From the NCBI RefSeq assembly GCF_014284335.1, contig NZ_JACOGF010000003.1:496001-560000 (forward strand): DNA of 64,000 nucleotides. The letters run 5' to 3'. The notes beneath the pieces are model-generated. The model did no database searches. It was not told the DNA's origin and saw only the letters and a program-made list of their open reading frames with translations. How positions within the stretch are numbered: the stretch's first letter is position 1; each line of letters opens with the position of its first letter. Positions 27,029-37,679 of the stretch are shown here, in pieces. Both the position numbers and the translations under genes were made by a program. The stretch is from Undibacterium hunanense (GTDB lineage: Bacteria; Pseudomonadota; Gammaproteobacteria; Burkholderiales; Burkholderiaceae_D).

Positions 27029-27052
27029 TGTTCTGCTGTTCTGCTGTTCTGC
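27029..27052. repeat. Tandem repeat TGTTCTGC x3 in the ftsK-lolA gap
   Basis: Three exact 8-base units run from 27029 to 27052, directly upstream of the lolA ribosome site. Slippage could change the length of the lolA leader. Confidence 0.8.
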
Positions 27053-27084
27053 AATTTTTTCGCTATTCCGTCACTATTCTGCGC

Positions 27085-29421
27085 TTATTCCGTATTCCCG
27101 GCGGGAACCAGAATTTCGCGGTTACCATTCGATTGCATGGTAGATACGACACCGCTTTGCTCCATTTGTTCCAGCAAACGGGCGGCGCGATTGTAACCGA
27201 TACGTAAATGTCTTTGCACCAGCGAAATGGAGGCGCGGCGGTTCTTAAGTACTACGGCCACTGCCTGATCATACAGGGCATCGGCTTCACCACCGCCTGC
27301 GCCTGCACTTTCGCCACCTGCCTCACCACCCTCTTCCAACGTGCCGCCTTCGAGTATGCCTTCGATGTAATTCGGTTCGCCCTGCGATTTTAAATATTCA
27401 ACCACGCGATGCACTTCTTCATCGGATACGAAAGCACCGTGGACGCGAATAGGCAAGCCTGTGCCCGGTGGCATGTAGAGCATGTCACCCATACCAAGCA
27501 GTGCTTCCGCCCCCATCTGGTCAAGAATGGTGCGCGAGTCTATCTTGCTGCTGACCTGGAAGGCGATACGGGTAGGAATATTCGCCTTGATCAGCCCGGT
27601 AATCACGTCCACCGACGGCCTTTGTGTCGCCAGGATCAGATGCAGACCGGCTGCACGGGCTTTTTGCGCAATACGGGCAATCAGTTCCTCAACCTTTTTA
27701 CCAACAACCATCATCAGATCAGCCAATTCGTCGATGATGATGACGATGGTAGGCAGTTTATCCAGCGGTTCTGGTGCATCGGGCGTCAGGCTGAAGGGAT
27801 TGGGGATATGCACTTCCTTGCGTGCCGCTTCGGCAATCTTGGCGTTATAACCGGCCAGATTACGCACCCCCAGCTTGGACATCAGTTTGTAGCGACGTTC
27901 CATCTCGCCCACTGCCCAATTGAGAGCATGGCCAGCCTGACGCATATCGGTTACCACCGGTGCCAGCAAATGCGGTATGCCTTCGTACACCGACATTTCC
28001 AGCATTTTTGGATCGATCAAAATCATGCGTACGTCATTCGGATCTGACTTGTACAACAGCGACAGGATGGTGGCATTGATACCCACAGACTTACCGGAAC
28101 CGGTAGTACCAGCCACCAGCAAATGCGGCATCTTGGCAAGGTCAGCACAGATGGGGTGACCGCCAATATCCTTACCCAAAGCCACGGTCAGGCTCGATGA
28201 ACTATCGTTATAGACTTTGGAACCCAGTATTTCTGTCAGCCGCACGATCTGGCGTTTCGGGTTGGGTAATTCCAGGCCCATGAAATTTTTGCCGGGAATG
28301 GTTTCAACCACGCGTATTGATGTCAGCGACAGGGAACGCGCAAGGTCACGCGCCAGGTTGACGATCTGACTACCCTTGACACCGGTGGCCGGTTCAATTT
28401 CGTAACGGGTAACCACAGGGCCAGGATAGGCGGCAACCACTTTGGCATCGACACCAAAATCCGAGAGTTTTTTCTCTATCAGGCGACTGGTAAATTCCAG
28501 CGTCTGTACGCTCACAGTTTCCTGCACCGGTGGTGGCTCATCCAGCAGGGACAAAGGTGGCAGATTGGTATCCGGCAGTTCATTGAACAGAGATACCTGC
28601 TTTTCTTTTTCCACCCGTTCAGAACGCTGCACGGCAACCACTTGCGGTTCTATGCGTATTGGTGCGGCTTCGACGATCTTGGCCCGTTCCTGCACCACGA
28701 CTTCTTCGCGCTTGACGGCGGCGGTCTGGCCGACGCGACGGTCTTCAGCATCTGCATGTTTGTTTTGCACGAAGACAAACACAAATTCAATGCCACTGCC
28801 TATGCGCTCAGCAATCGTCAGCCACGACACATGGAAATACAGGCTGATACCCAAAGCAATCATCAACAGCAGCAGCAGGGTCGCACCGGTAAAGCCTATG
28901 GTGGCAAAGGCGGCATTACCTATCAATTCACCCAGGACACCGCCAGGTGCCAGCGGCAAGGCGACTTTCAGGCTGTGCATCCGCAAAAACTCCAGGCCCA
29001 TGCTACCGGCCAGCAGCAAGGCAAAACCGATGGCTTCAGCGAGGATTTCGGGGAAACCGACTTCCGGCTCAGGATCCGGGTTCAGTTTCACTCTTTGCGA
29101 CAGCTTGTGATAAGACTTCCAGACCTGGCGACTGGCAGCGACACACCACCACCATGCAGAGACGCCAAATACATAGAACAAGACATCAGACAACCAGGCC
29201 CCGAACTTGCCGGCAATATTGTGTAACTTGGGAATGTCGATGGACCTGGACCAGCCAGGATCACGCGTTGAATAAGTGGCCAGTATCAGCACCAGGCAAA
29301 CGCATAACGCAGCCAGCGCTATCCACCTGGCTTCCATCAACAACACGACAAAGCGGTTGGGTGGCGCGGCAGGTGCTGCGGGTTTATTGCTTCGCGTATA
29401 AGCTTCGTTACTTGTAGTCAT
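27085..29421 (-). CDS. ftsK: DNA translocase FtsK
   Basis: 778 residues. N-terminal membrane segments ([76 protein letters not shown]), a short linker (~230-300), then the motor: Walker [16 protein letters not shown], Walker [34 protein letters not shown]. The C-terminal gamma domain ([26 protein letters not shown]) reads KOPS-like sequences. It moves chromosome ends to the division septum for dimer resolution by XerCD. It lies at the head of the ftsK-lolA-rarA operon, divergent from trxB, which is common in Burkholderiales. Confidence 0.96.
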   Translation of the reverse strand: MTTSNEAYTRSNKPAAPAAPPNRFVVLLMEARWIALAALCVCLVLILATYSTRDPGWSRSIDIPKLHNIAGKFGAWLSDVLFYVFGVSAWWWCVAASRQVWKSYHKLSQRVKLNPDPEPEVGFPEILAEAIGFALLLAGSMGLEFLRMHSLKVALPLAPGGVLGELIGNAAFATIGFTGATLLLLLMIALGISLYFHVSWLTIAERIGSGIEFVFVFVQNKHADAEDRRVGQTAAVKREEVVVQERAKIVEAAPIRIEPQVVAVQRSERVEKEKQVSLFNELPDTNLPPLSLLDEPPPVQETVSVQTLEFTSRLIEKKLSDFGVDAKVVAAYPGPVVTRYEIEPATGVKGSQIVNLARDLARSLSLTSIRVVETIPGKNFMGLELPNPKRQIVRLTEILGSKVYNDSSSSLTVALGKDIGGHPICADLAKMPHLLVAGTTGSGKSVGINATILSLLYKSDPNDVRMILIDPKMLEMSVYEGIPHLLAPVVTDMRQAGHALNWAVGEMERRYKLMSKLGVRNLAGYNAKIAEAARKEVHIPNPFSLTPDAPEPLDKLPTIVIIIDELADLMMVVGKKVEELIARIAQKARAAGLHLILATQRPSVDVITGLIKANIPTRIAFQVSSKIDSRTILDQMGAEALLGMGDMLYMPPGTGLPIRVHGAFVSDEEVHRVVEYLKSQGEPNYIEGILEGGTLEEGGEAGGESAGAGGGEADALYDQAVAVVLKNRRASISLVQRHLRIGYNRAARLLEQMEQSGVVSTMQSNGNREILVPAGNTE

Positions 29422-29557
29422 AAAACGGGGAAAACCTCATCCAGACAGCCATCAAAAGCTGACAAGATAGCATGATAGCCTGTCTGCGCCAAACAAGTGG
29501 GCTGTAACAGTTGAAACAAAGTTGAGCTTCCAGAACTACACCCTACCCCAATGCTGC

Positions 29558-29587
29558 CTGACGACCCTGTCATGGATAGTCTATAAT
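29558..29587 (+). promoter_or_regulatory. Sigma70-like promoter for trxB
   Basis: CTGACG (29558-29563) and a perfect TATAAT (29582-29587) are 18 bases apart. The transcript would have a leader of about 125 bases before the trxB ATG. The rest of the 298-base ftsK-trxB gap must also hold the divergent ftsK promoter, which I could not place with confidence. Confidence 0.45.
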
Positions 29588-29671
29588 TTACAGTTATCAC
29601 AGAATAGCGATGCAAAATCGGCAAAAATACTTGAAATTTGCATGAAAATCGCCATCTCTACTGCATATTAA

Positions 29672-30664
<993 letters not shown>

Positions 30665-30691
30665 GACCAGCCAGCTCAGGGAAAGTATCAC

Positions 30692-31327
30692 ATGTCGTCT
30701 TTTAAAAATCTTGCTGACCTGAAGTCACTCAGTCAGCAATTAAAGCAGCAGGAAGAAAGCCGGCAACGTGCAGAAGCAATACGTCTGGAGCGGGAAAAGA
30801 AAGCCAGAGAAGAGGCGAATATTTTTCGTTCCAGCGTGGGCACGATAGCGCCTCTGAAAATTGCTGCGAAACACAACCCGATACCAGCCCGCCCCGAGCC
30901 CCTGCCCTTTCAGCATCTGGCGGATGAGCAGGCGGCATTGCAGGAATCGTTGTCAGATGAATTCGATGCCGATTCGCTGCTGGAAACCGATGAGAATCTC
31001 AGCTACACCCGTACCGGTGTTGGCCAGGATGTCGTCAGAAAGCTCAGGAAAGGTCATTGGGTGATACAGGCCCAACTGGATCTGCACGGCTTGCGCCGCG
31101 ATGAAGCCAGAGACAGCCTGGGAGAATTCTTGCGCAAGTGTATGCGCAATGGCACACGTTGCGTGCGCATTATCCATGGCAAGGGTTTGGGATCAGTCAA
31201 CAAGGAACCCGTGCTCAAGCAAAAAGTCAGGAACTGGCTGATACAGAAAGATGAAGTATTGGCGTTCAGCCAGGCAACTGCGGCGGATGGTGGTTCTGGT
31301 GCCCTGATCGTATTGCTGAAATCCTGA
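30692..31327 (+). CDS. Smr-domain protein (putative nuclease)
   Basis: 211 residues. An N-terminal coiled coil rich in Gln/Glu/Arg (about 5-45, LKQQEESRQRAEAIRLEREK) is followed by a linker and a C-terminal Smr domain: AQLDLHGLRRDEARDSLGEFL, CVRIIHGKGLGS and GGSGALIVLL. The LDLHG and HGKG motifs are those of the MutS2/SmrA-SmrB type. Such stand-alone Smr proteins are nucleases; SmrB cuts mRNA at collided ribosomes in E. coli, but whether this orthologue does so is not shown here. ATG 30692 is preceded by CAGGGAAAG. Confidence 0.88.
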   Translation: MSSFKNLADLKSLSQQLKQQEESRQRAEAIRLEREKKAREEANIFRSSVGTIAPLKIAAKHNPIPARPEPLPFQHLADEQAALQESLSDEFDADSLLETDENLSYTRTGVGQDVVRKLRKGHWVIQAQLDLHGLRRDEARDSLGEFLRKCMRNGTRCVRIIHGKGLGSVNKEPVLKQKVRNWLIQKDEVLAFSQATAADGGSGALIVLLKS

Positions 31328-31336
31328 ACACCAGAG

Positions 31337-31366
31337 CATTGAGCCCAATACAACAAGGGCTCAATG
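31337..31366. terminator. Hairpin between convergent Smr and binding-protein genes
   Basis: CATTGAGCCC (31337-31346) pairs with GGGCTCAATG (31357-31366). T-runs are lacking, so it is a weak terminator or a shared barrier for the two convergent genes. Confidence 0.45.
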
Positions 31367-31378
31367 TTGCAACACAGC

Positions 31379-32575
31379 TTAATTACGGAACTTCTTGTCT
31401 TTCGAAATAACGGTCATGTCAACATACTTGGAACCGTTATGATTGGAAGGCGAGAAGCTGATGTCATAGCCGCCAAGATCGTAGCTGCCACGATTGATCG
31501 TTTCCAGCGCAGACACCAGTTTTTCTCTGGTCAGTGCAGGCCCTGCACGTTTCAAACCTTCGACAAATACCTTGGCGGCGATATAACCTTCAAAGCTGGA
31601 AAAGTTCAGATTTTTGACGCCCGCCTTGTCCAGATTTTTGGTGTATTCGGCCACGAGTGGAATCGATCCTGACCATGGGAAGGGCGTCACCTGAGACACG
31701 ACGACACCAACCCCATCTTTGTCCAGAGTATCAGCGAGTGCCTGGCTACCGACAAACGACACGTTGTAGAACATACCGGTGTAAGAAGCCTTGTGCATTT
31801 CCTTGATCAGTGCGCTGCTTGCCGCATAAGTACTGATCTGTATGATGGCATCGGGACGCTTGGGCAATAACTTGGCAACTGCTGCCGTCACGTCAGTACT
31901 GTTTCTTTCGACAGTGACTGTTTCGGAAAGCTGCAAATTCCTTTTCTTCATTGCCAGTTCAACACCGGCAAGACCTGCTTTGCCGTAGGCATCGTTCTGA
32001 TAAAAGACGGCAATGCTTTTTGTTCCCAGATTGGCGAGCCGGTCTACCAGATGTTCGGTCTCGTCATAATAACTTGCGCGGACATGGAATATCTGGCGAT
32101 TGAATGGCTCCCGCAGGGATTGGGCGCCAGTGAAGGGGGCAAAGAAAGGGACTTTTGCTTGTGAGAAAATCGGCAAGGCGGCATTGCTGGTTGCAGTACC
32201 TACATAACCAAACAAGGCAAAGACACCATCCGTTTCAATCAAAGCCTTGGTATTGGCAGCAGCAGTGTCTGCCTCATACTTGTCATCTTTCTGGATGATT
32301 TCAATCTTGCGACCATATACACCACCAGTCGAGTTAACCTGATCAAAATACGTCTTGGCACCCAGGTTCAACTGTATGCCAAGTTGTGCTGCTGGTCCGG
32401 AAAACGCAGCAGACTGGCCCAATAAAATCTTCCTGTCTGTGACACCGGTTTCTGCATGGGCATGTGCCATCGCCATCAGTACCAGTGCCACCCCAATTTT
32501 CGCTTTTACTTTTACTCTTGAAAAATCTGCAAATCCAAATTCTACTAACTGCTTTACTGTATTCAACTTCTTCAT
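31379..32575 (-). CDS. ABC-transporter periplasmic binding protein, branched-chain amino acid type
   Basis: 398 residues from ATG 32575; an in-frame start 4 codons earlier (32587) overlaps glnB. Signal peptide KIGVALVLMAMAHAHA|ETG. Peripla_BP_6 / LivJ-like: ILLGQSAAFSGPAAQLGIQ, VNSTGGVYGRKIEIIQKDD, FALFGYVGTATSNAALPIF, ESYYDETEHLV-type region, VAVFYQND-like IAVFYQNDAYGKAGLAGVE. It binds small amides or aliphatic acids outside the inner membrane; no permease or ATPase genes are in the window, so its transporter is elsewhere or it is an orphan receptor. Its start is only one base past the glnB stop, implying coupling to nitrogen signalling. Confidence 0.85.
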   Translation of the reverse strand: MKKLNTVKQLVEFGFADFSRVKVKAKIGVALVLMAMAHAHAETGVTDRKILLGQSAAFSGPAAQLGIQLNLGAKTYFDQVNSTGGVYGRKIEIIQKDDKYEADTAAANTKALIETDGVFALFGYVGTATSNAALPIFSQAKVPFFAPFTGAQSLREPFNRQIFHVRASYYDETEHLVDRLANLGTKSIAVFYQNDAYGKAGLAGVELAMKKRNLQLSETVTVERNSTDVTAAVAKLLPKRPDAIIQISTYAASSALIKEMHKASYTGMFYNVSFVGSQALADTLDKDGVGVVVSQVTPFPWSGSIPLVAEYTKNLDKAGVKNLNFSSFEGYIAAKVFVEGLKRAGPALTREKLVSALETINRGSYDLGGYDISFSPSNHNGSKYVDMTVISKDKKFRN

Positions 32576-32576
32576 A

Positions 32577-32981
<405 letters not shown>

Positions 32982-33035
32982 TCAGCCCTGAACTACGGGC
33001 ATCGTCTTGCCCTCTGCTTCAATTATTACTGTCCA

Positions 33036-34649
33036 CTAGTCTCTGAACTTCGAAGTAATAGGATAACGCCAGTCACGCCCAAAGGCGCGATGGGTAATCC
33101 TGATACCTATGGGCGCTTGACGCCGCTTGTATTCATTAATCTTGATGAGACGCGTGATGCGTTCTACGTCTTCCATCTTGTAGCCGGCAGCAACGATCTC
33201 TGCACGTGCCTTGTTTTCTTCCATGTACATGGCCATGATGCCATCCAGGATGTCATACGGCGGCAGTGAATCCTGATCCTTTTGATCAGGTCGCAATTCA
33301 GCTGACGGTGCCCTGGTCAATATCCGTTCGGGTATCACGGCTGACAGGGTATTGCGATAAGCACACAGGCGATACACCAGGGTTTTGGCAATATCCTTGA
33401 TTACGGCAAAACCACCCGCCATGTCTCCATACAGGGTGCAGTAACCAACTGCCATTTCACTCTTGTTACCCGTCGTCAAAACGATGGAACCGTATTTGTT
33501 CGACAAAGCCATCAACAAGGTGCCACGTATCCTGGCCTGAATATTCTCTTCGGTCGTGTCTTCTTTCAGCCCGGCAAATTCTTTGCTGAGCGTAGAACGG
33601 AAAGCATCAAAACAGTCGCTGATGGCAATTTCATCATAGCGCACGCCAGTGCGTGCCACCATGTCGCGCGAATCTATCCACGAGATGTCCGCTGTGTATG
33701 GCGATGGCATCATGATTGCCCTGACTTTGTCCGCACCCAGCGCATCGACGGCTATCGCCAATACCAGTGCCGAATCCACACCACCCGACAAACCCAGCAA
33801 GACACTGGGGAAGCCATTCTTGCCGACATAATCACGCACCCCCATCACCAGCGCCTGATACACCTCGGCTTCCAGTGACAAAGCAGCTTCGATACGGGCT
33901 GGCAAGGGTTGCGCGCCATCAAATTCAATGACCTGCAAATCGGCTTCGCAATGTTTCAGTTGCGCCTGTAACTGGCCTTGTGCGTCCATGACAAAAGAAT
34001 TGCCATCAAAAATCAGTTCATCCTGCCCGCCCACCAGGTTTGCGTACACCAGTGACAGACCTTGCGAGATCACATTGCTGCGCATCACGTCGTAACGCTG
34101 ATGCTGCTTGCCCATATGATACGGTGAGCCGTTAGGCACCAGCAGGACTTGAGCTCCGGCCTGCCTGGCGAGAGCAGGTGCATCAGCTAGCCAGGTGTCT
34201 TCACAGATATTGATGCCAAAGCTGACACCTTTTACTTCAAATACGCAGGCCTGGGTCGACGATGAAAAATAACGTTTTTCATCAAACACCATGTCATTCG
34301 GTAAATCGCGCTTGAAATAGACCGCTTTGACGACACCATCTTGCAACACAGAAACAGCATTATACCGCCTGCCATCTGATTCCGCCGGATGTCCTACCAA
34401 AACAGCAAGTCCCGGAAATAGCGTAAGCTGCTTGCCAAGTGCTGTAATTGCTTGCGCAGTTTCAAGGTAAAACGCCTGTCGCAGTAACAAATCTTCAGGT
34501 GGATAACCAACCAGGGATAATTCTGGCGTTACAAGTATGTCGGTTCCCTGTTCCGCGGCGCGGCGGGCATACTCTACAATCTGTGCAGCATTACCGGCAA
34601 GATCACCGACAACACTATTCATCTGGGCAATGGCAACTTTTACTGTCAT
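33036..34649 (-). CDS. nadE: Glutamine-dependent NAD+ synthetase
   Basis: 537 residues, two domains. The nitrilase-like glutaminase part (1-270) has the E-K-C triad: PELSLVGYPPEDLL (Glu), KRDLPND (Lys) and GINICEDTWL (Cys). The synthetase part has the ATP PP-loop LGLSGGVDSALVLAIA. It forms NAD+ from deamido-NAD+ with glutamine as ammonia donor. Its neighbour glnB senses the same nitrogen status. Together with nadB at the right end, two NAD-synthesis genes are in this window but far apart. Confidence 0.96.
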   Translation of the reverse strand: MTVKVAIAQMNSVVGDLAGNAAQIVEYARRAAEQGTDILVTPELSLVGYPPEDLLLRQAFYLETAQAITALGKQLTLFPGLAVLVGHPAESDGRRYNAVSVLQDGVVKAVYFKRDLPNDMVFDEKRYFSSSTQACVFEVKGVSFGINICEDTWLADAPALARQAGAQVLLVPNGSPYHMGKQHQRYDVMRSNVISQGLSLVYANLVGGQDELIFDGNSFVMDAQGQLQAQLKHCEADLQVIEFDGAQPLPARIEAALSLEAEVYQALVMGVRDYVGKNGFPSVLLGLSGGVDSALVLAIAVDALGADKVRAIMMPSPYTADISWIDSRDMVARTGVRYDEIAISDCFDAFRSTLSKEFAGLKEDTTEENIQARIRGTLLMALSNKYGSIVLTTGNKSEMAVGYCTLYGDMAGGFAVIKDIAKTLVYRLCAYRNTLSAVIPERILTRAPSAELRPDQKDQDSLPPYDILDGIMAMYMEENKARAEIVAAGYKMEDVERITRLIKINEYKRRQAPIGIRITHRAFGRDWRYPITSKFRD

Positions 34650-34675
34650 AGTGGCAAATCTGTTTTAAATCGAAA

Positions 34676-35857
34676 ATGAAATTTGAATCTATTGCACCGC
34701 ATTATCGCATGCGCATTGTCACTTCACTGTCTGACATAACGCAGTTTCAATGGGATACGCTGATTGCGGCACAATCGCATCGCAATCCGTTTTTATCTTA
34801 TGCTTTTTTACATGCCCTGCATGAATCAGGCTCGGCATCGGCCAAAAGCGGGTGGCAACCCAGTTTCATCACCATCTGGGAAGCTGAACAACTGATCGCC
34901 GCCCTGCCCCTGTATGAAAAAAGCCATTCTTACGGCGAATATGTATTTGACTGGGCCTGGGCCGAAGCATATCAGCGCTACGGTTTTGCCTATTATCCCA
35001 AATTGCTGTCGGCAATACCATTCACCCCCGTTACCGGTAATCGCCTGCTGGCATCTACACCGGAAGCGCAGGATGCCTTGCTGACAGCCCTTTTGGAGCT
35101 GCAAAAAGCCGGTGAATTCTCATCCAGCCACCTGCTGTTCTTGCCGGAAGATCAGGCACAACGGCTGGGCGAAGCGGGTTATCAGTTACGCACGGGCGTG
35201 CAGTTCCATTGGGAAAACCGCGACTACCGCTGTTTTGACGATTTTCTGGATGGGCTGGACAAGAAGAAGCGCAAAAATATCCGTGCCGAACGCCGCAAGG
35301 TCAGCGACGCCGATATACAGTTTCAGCATATCAAAGGCAGCGCTATGCAGGAAGAAGACTGGCTATTCTTCAAACGCTGCTATGACCACACATACCGGGA
35401 ACACCACTCTACCCCCTACCTGAACCTGGATTTTTTCTTGCGCATAGGAAAAACCATGCCGGAAAACATCCATTTGATTTTTGCCTTGCGATCAGGCAAT
35501 AGAATTGCTGCCTCGCTCCTGGTTCATAACGAAGATACGGTGTATGGTCGCTATTGGGGCTGCCTGGAACATCACCCTTGCCTGCATTTTGAAACTGCCT
35601 ATTACCAGGCGATAGAATTTTGCATACAGGAAAAAATTCGTATCTTTGAAGGCGGCGCCCAGGGTGAACACAAGATGGCGCGCGGCTTTTTGCCGACCCG
35701 GACCTGGTCAGCCCACCATTTAAGCCATCCAGATTTTGCAAATGCGGTATCGGAATTTCTTAAAAGGGAAACCGGTGGCGTTGAATTGTATTTCAACGAG
35801 CTCAACGAACACTCACCTTACAAATCTTCACAGTCTGATACGGGGGTACCTACTTGA
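34676..35857 (+). CDS. FemAB-like (DUF482) acyltransferase-fold protein
   Basis: 393 residues with the peptidogalycan-biosynthesis/GNAT-like pattern of DUF482: NPFLSYAFLHALHESGSA, GWQPSFITIW, YVFDWAWAEAYQRYG, YYPKLLSAIPFTPVTGNRLL, FLDGLDKKKRKNIRAERRKV, GCLEHHPCLHFETAYYQAIEFCI and EGGAQGEHKMARGFLPTRTWSAH. Members are predicted N-acyl or aminoacyl transferases but no substrate is known. The gene is divergent from nadE (27 bases between starts) and is followed at 31 bases by the kinase gene. Confidence 0.85.
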   Translation: MKFESIAPHYRMRIVTSLSDITQFQWDTLIAAQSHRNPFLSYAFLHALHESGSASAKSGWQPSFITIWEAEQLIAALPLYEKSHSYGEYVFDWAWAEAYQRYGFAYYPKLLSAIPFTPVTGNRLLASTPEAQDALLTALLELQKAGEFSSSHLLFLPEDQAQRLGEAGYQLRTGVQFHWENRDYRCFDDFLDGLDKKKRKNIRAERRKVSDADIQFQHIKGSAMQEEDWLFFKRCYDHTYREHHSTPYLNLDFFLRIGKTMPENIHLIFALRSGNRIAASLLVHNEDTVYGRYWGCLEHHPCLHFETAYYQAIEFCIQEKIRIFEGGAQGEHKMARGFLPTRTWSAHHLSHPDFANAVSEFLKRETGGVELYFNELNEHSPYKSSQSDTGVPT

Positions 35858-35888
35858 AATTTTGCCTAGATCAGGGCATCCTGTTGCC

Positions 35889-36938
35889 ATGCAAAATAAT
35901 TTCATTTCCACACCGAACTTGCCTCCTGCCCAGTTACCGACTAAACGTGTTGGGCGCTTCTATCTGAGTGAAAGAATAGGTATGGGATCCAATGGTGCTG
36001 TCTACCTTGGACACGATCCTGTGATTGACCGTGATGTTGCGATCAAAATATTTAGCGCAGGCAATAATGCTGCCGACAAGAAACAGCGTGAACAACAGTT
36101 CATCAATGAAGCGCGCGCCGCAGGCAGGCTGTCTCATCCGAATATTGTGACGATTTTTGATGCTTCCAGTGAAGGTGGAACCACTTTCATCGCAATGGAA
36201 TTTCTGCAAGGCAAAGATTTGCGGCATTTATTGGCCGATGGCAAGCAATTTGACATCATAGAAACCGCCAACATCATACAAAAAATTGCCGATGCACTGG
36301 AATATGCCCATGGCAATGGCGTGATACACCGGGATATCAAACCTGCCAATATCTTCGTCCTGCCCAGCCAGCAACCCAAGGTAGTCGATTTTGGTATTGC
36401 CCGTGCGCCCAACCGGGTACTTGATGAAACCAGGGAACAGGCACATACCCTGTTCAATAACAACATCATGGGTACGCCGAATTACATGTCGCCAGAACAG
36501 GCAAACGGCAAACAGGTCACGGCATTGACGGACGTGTATTCGCTAGGCGCCGTAATGTTTGAGATGCTGACCGGGCAAAAGCCTTTTCAGTCGCAGGATG
36601 TAGACAAATTATTGCAACAAATTGTAAGTAAGACACCTAAAAATCCATCGGAAATCAGCGCCAATATTCCTGATTCTTTGTCCAGAATCGTTATGAAGGC
36701 CATGCAAAAAGACCCTACTGCGCGCTATGAAAGTGCGGCCGAGATGTCGCTGGCGCTGGAAAAATTTCTTGAACGCGACAAAAAACTGAAACGCAAGCGC
36801 AAGAAACAGGGTAATGATACCGACAAGGAAGTCGACGCTGCAGGCCACTCAAATTCCTGGCTGAGCTGGGTTGCCGTGATCCTGGCAGTACTGGCAGTAG
36901 CAGGTTATTTCCTGAATAAATCACAGATGCTGCGCTAG
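35889..36938 (+). CDS. Hanks-type Ser/Thr protein kinase, membrane-anchored
   Basis: 350 residues from ATG 35889; the open frame to 35736 overlaps the previous gene. Kinase motifs are complete: GMGSNGAVYLG (P-loop), DVAIKIF (Lys), HRDIKPANIFV, VDFGIARAP, GTPNYMSPEQ (activation loop end) and DVYSLGAVMFEMLTGQKPF. A basic linker (KKLKRKRKKQG) precedes a single C-terminal transmembrane segment WLSWVAVILAVLAVAGYFL, with only a short outer tail and no PASTA or sensor domain. It probably phosphorylates cytoplasmic targets; none can be named. The ribosome site is weak. Confidence 0.9.
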   Translation: MQNNFISTPNLPPAQLPTKRVGRFYLSERIGMGSNGAVYLGHDPVIDRDVAIKIFSAGNNAADKKQREQQFINEARAAGRLSHPNIVTIFDASSEGGTTFIAMEFLQGKDLRHLLADGKQFDIIETANIIQKIADALEYAHGNGVIHRDIKPANIFVLPSQQPKVVDFGIARAPNRVLDETREQAHTLFNNNIMGTPNYMSPEQANGKQVTALTDVYSLGAVMFEMLTGQKPFQSQDVDKLLQQIVSKTPKNPSEISANIPDSLSRIVMKAMQKDPTARYESAAEMSLALEKFLERDKKLKRKRKKQGNDTDKEVDAAGHSNSWLSWVAVILAVLAVAGYFLNKSQMLR

Positions 36939-36996
36939 TCGGCTGAAATAGCCAAAGCCATGGATCTGGCGCTGAAAAAAGCGCTGAAGGTTAACG

Positions 36997-37030
36997 AAAA
37001 AATGGGGCGATATCAATCGCCCCATTTTTT
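36997..37030. terminator. Bidirectional terminator between the kinase gene and ppa
   Basis: AAAAAATGGGGCGAT (36997-37011) pairs with ATCGCCCCATTTTTT (37016-37030) around the loop ATCA. T-runs on both strands serve the two convergent genes. Confidence 0.9.
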
Positions 37031-37046
37031 CTAAGCAGTAAGCAGA

Positions 37047-37583
37047 TTAAGCTTCGGCTTTGTTGTAGTTTTCTACGCCAGCCATGATTTCGGCTTTAGC
37101 GTCATCCGGGCTACCCCAACCTTCAATTTTCACCCATTTGCCTGGTTCCAGATCTTTGTAATGTTCAAAGAAATGCTGGATCTGACGCAAGCGCAGATCA
37201 TTCAGATCTTCTGGCTGTTGCCAGTGTGTGTAGATAGGCAAAATCTTGTCTACTGGCACTGCCAGTACTTTGGCATCATCGCCGCCTTCATCCTTCATTT
37301 TCAGGACGCCGATTGCGCGGCAACGCACCACCACGCCAGGGATCAGCGGGAAAGGTGTGATGACCAATACGTCTACCGGATCACCGTCACCGGCGATAGT
37401 GCGTGGAACATAACCGTAGTTGCAAGGATAATGCATGGCTGTGCCCATGAAACGATCCACGAAGATCGCGCCACTTTCCTTATCAACTTCATACTTGACC
37501 GGATCACCGTTCATTGGGATTTCGATAATGACGTTGAAATCATTAGGCAGATCACGACCTGCTGGGACTTTATTCAAGCTCAT
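37047..37583 (-). CDS. ppa: Inorganic pyrophosphatase, family I
   Basis: 178 residues, normal length. Active-site stretches: [51 protein letters not shown] and [16 protein letters not shown] with the metal-binding Asp residues (DGDPVD). It hydrolyses pyrophosphate in the cytoplasm. The single gene has its own promoter-like TATAAT at 37637-37632 and ends at the terminator shared with the kinase gene. Confidence 0.97.
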   Translation of the reverse strand: MSLNKVPAGRDLPNDFNVIIEIPMNGDPVKYEVDKESGAIFVDRFMGTAMHYPCNYGYVPRTIAGDGDPVDVLVITPFPLIPGVVVRCRAIGVLKMKDEGGDDAKVLAVPVDKILPIYTHWQQPEDLNDLRLRQIQHFFEHYKDLEPGKWVKIEGWGSPDDAKAEIMAGVENYNKAEA

Positions 37584-37631
37584 GTTGCACTTTCTGTATA
37601 AGTATCAATAGAAGAAATTAATCTGGGTGAG

Positions 37632-37665
37632 ATTATATCGGCTTTCGACGCACAATTGTGCGTCG
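37632..37665 (-). promoter_or_regulatory. ppa promoter with a 20-base palindrome at its -35 region
   Basis: Minus-strand TATAAT lies at 37637-37632, about 50 bases before the ppa ATG. A perfect 20-base palindrome, CGACGCACAATTGTGCGTCG (37646-37665), covers the place of the -35 box and lies close after the hemY stop at 37680. It may be an operator, or a terminator of hemY without a T-run. Confidence 0.45.
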
Positions 37666-37679
37666 CAGCAGGCGCATGC

